7,948 bases of DNA, from the NCBI GenBank assembly GCA_000961805.1, contig LADV01000222.1, positions 1-7,948 on the forward strand, written 5' to 3'. Below, piece after piece: positions 1 through 5,779 of this stretch (position 1 is the first letter of the stretch; the number at the start of each line of letters is the position of its first letter). The stretch comes from Peptococcaceae bacterium BRH_c23 (lineage in GTDB: Bacteria > Bacillota_B > Desulfitobacteriia > Desulfitobacteriales > Desulfitobacteriaceae). The translations under genes were made by a program, and so were the position numbers. The notes beneath the pieces are model-generated. The model had not been told where the DNA came from, made no database searches, and saw only the letters and a program-made list of their open reading frames with translations.

Positions 1-2805
1 CTCCACGGTCATTGTAAAGCCTTCTTTAGCCGCGATCGTAGTGATGACATAGTCCTTAACTAGGTCTACACCTTCGCCCTCTACCTCAATCGAAATCGTT
101 TCTCCAGCTTCTAATCTAGGCACAAGGTCAGACGCGTCAAGGGCTGCCAGTGCTTTGCCTAAGGATTTTACTTTTGAACCAAAGATAGACCCTGCTACTT
201 TGAAATTAGGCTTTAAGCTAAAGTGCATATACTGGCTCAAATCCTTGGCAAACACAACCGCCTTAACATTAAGCTCTTCCTTGATTAAAGGAAGCATGTA
301 GTCGATCAATTGCTCATATTTACCGTCGATCAAGATCTGTCGGACCGGTTGTCGCACCTTGATTCTGACCTGTTCCCTTGCTGCCCTGCCTAGACCCACT
401 AGATTTCTCACCAGATCCATTCTAGTTTCCAACTCGCCATCGATCAGGCTTGAATCGGCGACGGGGTAATCCGCTAGATGAACGGATAGTTCATCAGTCA
501 AACTTCGATAGAGTTCTTCGGAAATATAGGGCGCAAAGGGAGCCACCAGCTTGGATAATCCCACGAGTATTTCATAGGTCGTATTGTTGACCGCTTTCTT
601 GTCATCCGTAAGCTCTGAACCCCAGAAACGCCTGCGCGAACGTCTTATATACCAGTTCGAAAAATCCTCATTGACAAACACAGTGATCTTTCTCACTGCT
701 TTGGTCAGATCAAAGGCACTTAAATCTGACTCGACGCCTTTTAGAAGGCTGTTATATTTTGATAGTACCCATCGATCAAGCTCGGGTCGATCCTGGTAAG
801 CAATAAAGAAGTCTCGTGGGTCAAGCTTATCCGTTTCGGCATACAAGGAAAAGAAAGCATACACATTTCTCATCGTGCTGAAAAATTTACTCTGTACTTC
901 CTTGATCCCTTCGATATCAAATTTCGTTGGACTCCAAGCCGGAGAAACGTGAAGTAAATACCATCTTAAAGCATCCGCTCCATATTGATCAAACAATTCA
1001 AAGGGATTGACTGTATTTCCTTTGGACTTAGACATCTTATGCCCATCCTTATCGAGAACCAAATCATTAACCAGTACTCGTTTATAAGGTGCGATTCCCT
1101 TGATGAAGGTTGAGATCACAAGTAGAGAATAGAACCAGCCTCTGGTCTGATCAATACCCTCACAGATATAGTCGGCGGGAAAGAGCTGATCAAAGTTCTC
1201 GCTATTTTCAAACGGATAGTGATGCTGAGCAAAAGGCATGGAACCACTGTCAAACCAACAGTCAATCACATCTTTCACCCTGGTCATTGTCCCGCCACAT
1301 TTTGTGCATTTAAGGTGAATATCATCCACAAAAGGCCGGTGCAATTCAAGCGTTGTTTCATCCAGCGTTTCCACCGCGTTTTCTACCAGTTCCTTTCGAG
1401 AGCCAATCGATGTGGTGTTTCCGCAATCGCATCTCCAGATATTCAGCGGTGTTCCCCAGTATCGAGTTCTGGACAAGGCCCAGTCATTGGCGTTTTCCAA
1501 CCAGTTGCCAAACCTTTTTTCTCCGACAAAATCAGGATACCACTCAACGCCTTTGTTGTTCTCAACCAATTGATCTTTAAATTTTGTGACTTCGATATAC
1601 CAGCTCGGTTTAGCATAATAAAGGAGTGGAGTCTGACATCTCCAACAGTGAGGATAGTTATGCTCCATTTTTTCTTTCTTAAATAATTTTTCTTCCCCGT
1701 GCAACCATTTGATGATATCGAGATCCGCATCCATAACAAAGCTACCTTTCCATGGAGTGATCACAAATTTTCCTGTTTCATCGACAGGCTGTAGAACTGG
1801 CAAATTATACCTCTTGCCAATGTTGTAATCATCCTCCCCAAAGGCTGGGGCAGTATGGACAATTCCCGTGCCATCCTCTGTCGTTACATAATCGCCGACC
1901 GTAACAAAGAAGGCCTTCTTATCCGCTTTTACAAACGGCATTAACTGCTCATATTCTACGAACTCAAGATCTTTTCCCTTGATTTCTTCCAGAACTTCAA
2001 ACTCTTCTCCCAAGACTCTATGGGATAAAGTCTTGGAAACATAATAAATCTCCTCATTTTGCCTAACTCTCAGATAGACCTCTTGAGGATTGACAGTCAG
2101 TGCCACGTTCGAAGGAAGCGTCCAGGGCGTCGTCGTCCAGACCAGAAAGAACTCTTCGACCTCTTTTCGCTTAAACTTTACGAAGACGGTGTTAGTCTTT
2201 ATTAACTTATAGCCCTGGGCTACTTCATGGGAGGCCAGCCCAGTTCCACAGCGTGAACAATAGGGCAGGATTTTGTGTCCTTCATAGATCAAACCTTTTT
2301 TGAAAAACTGATCAAGTATCCACCAAACGCTCTCAATGTAATTATTATCGAGGGTGACGTAGGGATGGTCCAAATCGATTGAATATCCCATTCGTTTGGT
2401 CATATCTCGCCATTGCTTCTCATAGCTGAACACCGATTCCCGACAGTTCTGATTAAACTCCGCAATTCCATAGGCTTCAATTTCCTGCTTGTTGGTAAGT
2501 TTAAGTTGTTTCTCTACTTCGAGTTCCACAGGAAGACCATGAGTATCCCATCCAGCTTTACGCTTGACCTGATAGCCCTGCATGGTTTTGTACCGGCAAA
2601 CTGAATCCTTTAAAGTTCTGGCTATGACGTGGTGTATTCCCGGTTTGCCGTTGGCCGTGGGAGGTCCTTCATAGAATACGAAGGGTGTTTTACCTTCCCT
2701 AGTTTGGATGCTTTTATCTAGTATCTTATGATCGTTCCAGTAATCGGCTATTTCACTTTCTTTTTTCGCTACGGGTAGATCCGTTAGCGGTTTGAAGTTA
2801 GACAT
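1..2805 (-). CDS. ileS: Isoleucyl-tRNA synthetase, type 2 form, C-terminus cut by window edge
   Basis: Cytoplasmic class I synthetase that charges tRNA-Ile with isoleucine. One uninterrupted frame gives 935 residues with the C-terminal end outside the window; type 2 enzymes run to about 1,030-1,050. Seen in order: the nucleotide-binding HIGH motif as GIHH (residues 56-59); the editing domain with WTTTPWT (223-229) and GTGIVHTAPAFGEDDY (312-327); CWRC (387-390); WALSRTRYWGTPL (from 442); a Cys pair CDC (459-461) and CTKC (500-503), probably metal binding; and KMSKS (590-594), followed by the anticodon-binding helical domain. The WALSRTRYWGTPL wording and the C-terminal EVEGEG...KEGFTM region match the eukaryotic-like type, not the E. 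coli type. The ATG at 2805 is preferred because AGGA at 2814-2817 lies 8 bases upstream; an in-frame ATG at 2811 is too close to that site. Expression should depend on the T-box leader upstream. Confidence 0.96.
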   Translation of the reverse strand, partial: MSNFKPLTDLPVAKKESEIADYWNDHKILDKSIQTREGKTPFVFYEGPPTANGKPGIHHVIARTLKDSVCRYKTMQGYQVKRKAGWDTHGLPVELEVEKQLKLTNKQEIEAYGIAEFNQNCRESVFSYEKQWRDMTKRMGYSIDLDHPYVTLDNNYIESVWWILDQFFKKGLIYEGHKILPYCSRCGTGLASHEVAQGYKLIKTNTVFVKFKRKEVEEFFLVWTTTPWTLPSNVALTVNPQEVYLRVRQNEEIYYVSKTLSHRVLGEEFEVLEEIKGKDLEFVEYEQLMPFVKADKKAFFVTVGDYVTTEDGTGIVHTAPAFGEDDYNIGKRYNLPVLQPVDETGKFVITPWKGSFVMDADLDIIKWLHGEEKLFKKEKMEHNYPHCWRCQTPLLYYAKPSWYIEVTKFKDQLVENNKGVEWYPDFVGEKRFGNWLENANDWALSRTRYWGTPLNIWRCDCGNTTSIGSRKELVENAVETLDETTLELHRPFVDDIHLKCTKCGGTMTRVKDVIDCWFDSGSMPFAQHHYPFENSENFDQLFPADYICEGIDQTRGWFYSLLVISTFIKGIAPYKRVLVNDLVLDKDGHKMSKSKGNTVNPFELFDQYGADALRWYLLHVSPAWSPTKFDIEGIKEVQSKFFSTMRNVYAFFSLYAETDKLDPRDFFIAYQDRPELDRWVLSKYNSLLKGVESDLSAFDLTKAVRKITVFVNEDFSNWYIRRSRRRFWGSELTDDKKAVNNTTYEILVGLSKLVAPFAPYISEELYRSLTDELSVHLADYPVADSSLIDGELETRMDLVRNLVGLGRAAREQVRIKVRQPVRQILIDGKYEQLIDYMLPLIKEELNVKAVVFAKDLSQYMHFSLKPNFKVAGSIFGSKVKSLGKALAALDASDLVPRLEAGETISIEVEGEGVDLVKDYVITTIAAKEGFTMTVE

Positions 2806-2811
2806 ATTCAT

Positions 2812-2819
2812 CTTCCTTT
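2812..2819 (-). promoter_or_regulatory. Ribosome binding site of ileS
   Basis: The minus strand reads AAAGGAAG, with the AGGA core at 2814-2817. It is 8 bases from the ATG at 2805 and only 2 from the in-frame ATG at 2811, which decides for the downstream start. Confidence 0.7.
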
Positions 2820-2850
2820 CATGTTGGGTTCAAATATCGTGTAAATAACA

Positions 2851-2882
2851 TCAAAAAGTCCCTAAGTCAATGACTTAGGGAC
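2851..2882 (-). terminator. Intrinsic terminator of the ileS T-box leader
   Basis: On the minus strand GTCCCTAAGTCA is followed by its near-perfect reverse complement and then a run of five T. It makes a stem of at least 9 pairs with a small loop at 2858-2882, and a U-tract at 2853-2857. It sits directly after the T-box sequence, as expected for the mutually exclusive terminator/antiterminator pair, and about 45 bases before the ileS start. When tRNA-Ile is charged, this hairpin should stop transcription before ileS. Confidence 0.88.
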
Positions 2883-3105
2883 GGATTATCCGCGGTACCA
2901 CCCTTGTTATTAATGGATAGCTTAAATAAACAATCCACTAATCGCTTAAAACATGTAACGTATGTCTACGGAACAGCTTAGATTATTTCAGCCGCTCAAC
3001 TCCAAGGTGATCTTCATAAAAAACCTTCGTCATAATCTTTCACCCGAGGATTATGTCTCTAAAACCCAAGTCCTTTATTACTATCCTTATCATGGTCGTT
3101 AACAA
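2853..3105 (-). promoter_or_regulatory. T-box riboswitch (tRNA-Ile sensing) in the ileS leader
   Basis: Leader RNA that binds uncharged tRNA-Ile and then permits read-through into ileS. Seen on the minus strand: the AGTA box of Stem I (3079-3082) within GGATAGTAATAAAGGA; a distal Stem I hairpin CATAATC...GATTATG whose loop contains GGTGAAA; the specifier ATC (Ile) at 3009-3011, followed by ACCTTGGAGT as in other T-boxes; and the conserved T-box AGGGTGGTACCGCGG at about 2891-2905, whose TGGT pairs with the ACCA end of tRNA-Ile. The terminator follows. All the landmarks occur in the canonical order and the specifier agrees with the downstream gene. The exact 5' limit is my estimate. Confidence 0.95.
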
Positions 3106-3142
3106 TATTTTATACTATATCCAAACGATTTAACCTATATGC

Positions 3143-3172
3143 ATCATATTCCAGTTGCTTAAACATTGTCAA
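3143..3172 (-). promoter_or_regulatory. Sigma-A type promoter for the ileS T-box transcript
   Basis: The -35 box is TTGACA (3172-3167, perfect consensus). After an 18-base spacer comes the -10 box TATGAT (3148-3143). The expected start near 3136 gives a leader of about 330 bases that covers the whole T-box element. It lies immediately upstream of Stem I in the right orientation, which supports it independently of the box match. Confidence 0.75.
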
Positions 3173-3435
3173 GGGCACTCCACTCCAACTACAAAACCTT
3201 AAGACAGACGTACTCAGTAAATTCCCTGGCTAATTTATCCAAGGCCTCAGCACGCCTAAAACAAACGGCAAACTAGTATTTCCAAAGTTTATGGGTACGC
3301 ATTATAAGGAATGAGATAGGCGCGCTTGCGAACTTTGATAATGTTTTTTATTAAAAAAGGTCGAAGTGTTATAATATAACTACAAAAAGAAAAAAGCGTT
3401 AAAGTATTTGACAATTTCCCATAATGTTGTGATAT
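3173..3435. other. AT-rich intergenic stretch between divergent ileS leader and histidine kinase remnant
   Basis: No gene is supportable here. A minus-strand open stretch at 3189-3272 encodes a plausible protein tail (FRRAEALDKLAREFTEYV...) but has a stop just upstream and no start codon. It could be the last trace of a deleted gene or chance. The rest (3300-3430) is AT-rich with stops in all frames. The missing start of the histidine kinase is not recognisable in any plus-strand frame, so the deletion or rearrangement breakpoint probably lies in or at the edge of this region. Confidence 0.5.
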
Positions 3436-3436
3436 T
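3408..3436 (+). promoter_or_regulatory. Weak candidate sigma-A promoter before the kinase remnant
   Basis: TTGACA (3408-3413), then 17 bases, then GATATT (3431-3436), with a TG one base before the -10 box. The -35 is perfect and the -10 matches 4 of 6. It overlaps the first open codon of the kinase remnant, so it could not provide a normal ribosome site for that start. In AT-rich DNA such matches arise by chance. Confidence 0.22.
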
Positions 3437-4487
3437 TGTGCGATGCCCAAAAACAACAGGCAAATGTTCTTCAGTACTCCCACCAAATTAACGACAAAAC
3501 TCTTTTTTATGTGATTCGTAAAGATGAAATTAAGCAGCAACCGAGATATATTGTATCCTTTGCCTGGGGCAATTACCCCAATAACCTTGCAATGTCCATG
3601 TTCTGGCGATTGTTGTTGCTAATGCTGATTTCATTGCTGCTTAGTTGGCCTGTCTCTTTATTTCTAGCACGCTATATCTCCAGGCCGCTTGTATTGATGG
3701 AGACTCAGGCAGCTCGCATAGCCGAGCGTGATTGGTTTGGTTCGAGCCGTTTGTTCTGGATCGGCGTGACGAGATCGGCAAGCTAGGCCGTGCGTTTGAA
3801 AACATGCGCCAGCGCCTGGTTAAACAGGATAAGGCTCAGCAGTCTTTTCTACAGAACATTTCACATGAATTGAAGACTCCGGTGATGGTTATCCGCAGCT
3901 ATGCCCAGTCTATGCTGGATGGCATATATCCAAAAGGAACGCTGGACGAAAGCATTCTAGTTATCAATGGCGAGGCGGAGCGACTGGAAAAACGTATTCG
4001 CGACCTGCTGTATTTGACGAAGCTTAATTATTTATCAACAAAGGAGAAAAAACGGGAATCGTTTAATCTGACTGAATTACTTGAACAGCGCTTGGAGAGG
4101 TTTCAATGTCGTCGGCCAGAATTAATATGGACTGTAAAATTAGTGTCTTTCTGCACTACAGGCGACCGTGAACAGTGGGGAGTAGCTATCGATAACATGC
4201 TTGATAACCAGATACGCTATGCCGTAAAACGGATTGTCTTGTCGCTGGATGCACTAGCGGATACCACAGAGAAGGTTCTGTTACGTATCTGGAACGATGG
4301 AAACAGTATTGAAACTGAATTGATCGACTCACTGTTTGAGCCGTTCCAAATCGGCAAGGATGGTGAATTCGGTCTGGGATTGGCTATTGTTAAACAGATC
4401 ACAGAATTTCACGAAGCCAAAATATGGGCCAGTAATGAAGCGGACAACGAGGAAGAAGGTGTAGCCTTTTACATTGAGCTAGGTTGA
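3436..4487 (+). pseudogene. Sensor histidine kinase, N-truncated and frameshifted
   Basis: Remnant of a membrane sensor kinase that would autophosphorylate a histidine and pass phosphate to a response regulator. The first frame (3436-3786) gives the end of the extracytoplasmic sensor region, one membrane segment (about residues 56-79, FWRLLLLMLISLLLSWPVSLFL) and the start of HAMP (ISRPLVLMETQAARIAERDW). The frame then breaks at 3732-3741. The second frame (to the stop at 4487) gives the rest of HAMP (DRRDEIGKLGRAFENMRQRL), the H-box SHELKTPVM with the phospho-accepting His at 3864-3866, the N-box DNMLDNQIRYA, G1 WNDGN and the F/G2 box LFEPFQIGKDGEFGLGLAIV. Removing one of two tandem TTGGT copies restores RDWFEPFVLDRRDEIG exactly, giving about 348 residues; relatives have about 450-480. 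The first membrane segment and most of the sensor are absent, with a stop at 3430 just upstream. No response regulator gene is in the window. The catalytic part could in principle still be made from the TTG at 3732, but no good ribosome site supports this. Confidence 0.85.
3732..3741 (+). repeat. Tandem 5-base duplication (TTGGT x2) that breaks the kinase frame
   Basis: The sequence reads TTGGT TTGGT followed by TCGAG. Two extra bases modulo 3 shift the frame inside HAMP. Deleting one unit joins GAT TGG TTC GAG CCG and restores an expected HAMP sequence, so the duplication is very probably the mutation itself. Confidence 0.75.
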
Positions 4488-4715
4488 GGATATTGCCTAC
4501 CAACTTTTACCTTCAAACATCATTTTGGGACAGCCCATATTTGCACCAATTGCACGATGTACACACTTTCCGCGTATGGCTTTTTTATATATGGGATTCT
4601 GATTAAAGGACCAATCAATTTTTAACCATTATGGAACATTTTTATCTATTGCATAAATTGTTTTTTACTACTCCATATGTCCATACATTGACGGGATAAG
4701 GTGTCCAGTATCTGA
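4488..4715. other. Non-coding gap between convergent kinase remnant and hydantoinase fragment
   Basis: No open frame of interest on either strand, and the stretch is AT-rich. It contains TTTTGGGACAGCCC at 4523-4536, which resembles terminal inverted repeats of some insertion sequences, but I found no matching partner repeat or transposase nearby. No clear terminator follows the kinase on the plus strand. Confidence 0.5.
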
Positions 4716-4758
4716 CAAAAAAGAGACCAACGTATATTTGTTTGTCTGTTAGTCTCTT
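4716..4758 (-). terminator. Strong intrinsic terminator after the hydantoinase fragment
   Basis: The minus strand reads AAGAGACTAAC (4758-4748), a 16-base loop, GTTGGTCTCTT (4731-4721) and a T run (4722-4717). The 11-pair stem has a single G-U wobble. Its 5' arm overlaps the last codons and stop of the fragment at 4749-4967. It would end minus-strand transcripts coming from the hydantoinase direction and protect the kinase region from read-through. Confidence 0.8.
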
Positions 4759-4967
4759 CTCCTAACCTTCTTTATAGAAAGAGAAACCATTCTAACGTTA
4801 TCCAGATCGATCTTCCCTAAATTCTCGAGACATTCTTTTATTCCAATCGTCAAATCCTGCGGCGTTGTAAATGCTTTAGCCTTGGCAACGACAACTTTTT
4901 CTTCAAAATCTAAGAGTACACCATCCGTGTAAGTACCCCCGGTATCTATCCCTAATATGTAAGACAT
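4749..4967 (-). pseudogene. Truncated 5' fragment of a second hydantoinase/oxoprolinase-family gene
   Basis: Encodes 72 residues. The first 64 match the start of the large hydantoinase-like protein at 5780-7742 with about 51 identities, including the ATPase phosphate-binding motif GIDTGGTYTDG. After MVSLS the similarity stops abruptly (breakpoint near 4776/4777) and the frame ends in IKKVRRRD. The ATG at 4967 aligns with the start of the large copy and has GGTGGTGA just upstream; an in-frame GTG at 4979 is possible but less likely. DNA identity to the large copy is about 74% by hand count and many differences are silent, so this copy evolved under protein-level selection before it was cut. 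It carries no frameshift where the large copy has one. Full family members have about 650 residues, so it is a remnant, although it keeps a ribosome site and a terminator and could still be expressed as a mini-protein. Confidence 0.82.
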
Positions 4968-5004
4968 GGCTATCACCACCCAAAATAATTGCCAGCACTA
5001 GCCA

Positions 5005-5020
5005 GCACCGTTACAGCCAA
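5005..5020 (-). promoter_or_regulatory. Weak candidate -24/-12 (sigma-54) promoter of the hydantoinase fragment
   Basis: The minus strand has TTGGC, six bases, then a GTGC box, keeping the diagnostic GG-N10-GC spacing. The -12 half lacks the usual TTGC. It lies 38 bases before the ATG at 4967, comparable to the better site ahead of the large copy, which is the main reason to list it. Confidence 0.3.
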
Positions 5021-5034
5021 GGTATTACGCTTAT

Positions 5035-5056
5035 AAAAAGTTCATCTATCAGATGA
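5035..5056 (-). terminator. Possible weak terminator after the DUF1638 gene
   Basis: The minus strand reads TCATCT, loop GAT, AGATGA, then AC and five T. The stem is only 6 pairs and AT-rich, with mismatches beyond it. It lies about 75 bases after the DUF1638 stop and could be a leaky stop before the fragment at 4749-4967. Confidence 0.35.
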
Positions 5057-5065
5057 GTTCGTATA

Positions 5066-5084
5066 GATTAAACTGGATTAAACT
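5066..5084. repeat. Two tandem GATTAAACT repeats, 10-base period
   Basis: GATTAAACT occurs at 5066-5074 and again at 5076-5084 on the plus strand. A 10-base period would put both copies on one face of the helix, as for a tandem operator. It lies about 50-65 bases upstream of the weak -24/-12 candidate. Chance is possible for so short a repeat. Confidence 0.4.
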
Positions 5085-5129
5085 CGTGGATGATACCACT
5101 AATTAGATTAATATCCCGTTAGAAAACTC

Positions 5130-5777
5130 TTAAAAGAAGCTTTCTTGGGTAACCATCATTTTTGGGGGAATCACGACAAAATCCCTATCCCAATCTCCAG
5201 TTACTAATCTCTCTAAAAATCGACAGGAACCCTTTCGTTCTTCAAGTTCAGCTCCCATAAAGTCAGCTACTTGTTTTGAATAGTCCATAAGTGAGCCATA
5301 ATCTCCAACTTCTGTATCGATGAAAACAAGTCTCTTGTAATGGTGATATTCAGTATCAATAATATACTTAGCATTCACTTCACCGTATTTATCACAATAT
5401 CTCTGATACTCTGCCAATGGTTCAGCACCTTGATCGATCCATCCCTTGCTTAGATAGATGGTTCCTGGAGATTTGTCGAATTCCTGCTGGTAAAGCTGTC
5501 GTGAACCGAGCAAGAGGCTTATGCAGTCGTGAACCCTAGGGATAACCAGCGTGTGAGTTCTCGAATGAAGATTTACAACTCCGTTCGAACACAATCCATA
5601 GCCGAAAAGCAGGGTATCATGTTCTTGGTCTGCATCGATTCTGGCTTGCAACTCTGAGTTAAGTTTTTTAGGTTCGCGATGAAGTGCGTAGGGCAACAGT
5701 TCATAGGACATACCTTGAGGTAGCACTTTTTCAATTTCATCGGCCATGGTACTACACACAAAAACCTTTGCTTTCAT
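5130..5777 (-). CDS. DUF1638 domain-containing protein
   Basis: Soluble protein of 215 residues with no signal peptide or membrane segment; the length is normal for the family. Conserved-looking elements: FVCSTMADEIEKVL at the N-terminus, GYGLCSNG (59-66, Cys63), PRVHDCISLLLGS (80-92, His83 and Cys85), GTIYLSKGWI (105-114), and near the C-terminus GDWDRDFVVIPP (194-205). The invariant Cys and His-x-Cys suggest metal or cofactor binding, but this is inference because the biochemical role of DUF1638 is not established. From memory, the family is common in methanogens and in Clostridia near corrinoid methyltransferase genes; no such gene is in this window. The ATG at 5777 is chosen over the GTG at 5783 because AGGGG at 5787-5791 is 9 bases away. 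The gene starts 2 bases after the hydantoinase stop (TGACCATG), so translation is probably coupled. Confidence 0.85.
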   Translation of the reverse strand: MKAKVFVCSTMADEIEKVLPQGMSYELLPYALHREPKKLNSELQARIDADQEHDTLLFGYGLCSNGVVNLHSRTHTLVIPRVHDCISLLLGSRQLYQQEFDKSPGTIYLSKGWIDQGAEPLAEYQRYCDKYGEVNAKYIIDTEYHHYKRLVFIDTEVGDYGSLMDYSKQVADFMGAELEERKGSCRFLERLVTGDWDRDFVVIPPKMMVTQESFF

Positions 5778-5779
5778 GG

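Noticed and set aside
584..2604. Several short plus- and minus-strand frames inside ileS
   Set aside because: The ileS frame is continuous through HIGH, WALSR and KMSKS, so these are shadows in other frames.
3189..3272. Minus-strand open stretch with a protein-like tail (FRRAEALDKLAREFTEYV)
   Set aside because: Only 27 codons between two stops, with no start codon or ribosome site. It cannot be called a gene, though it may be a trace of one.
3289..3540. 83-residue minus-strand frame overlapping the start of the kinase remnant
   Set aside because: Hydrophobic but low-complexity, overlaps the recognisable kinase frame, and has no ribosome site. It looks like a chance frame in AT-rich DNA.
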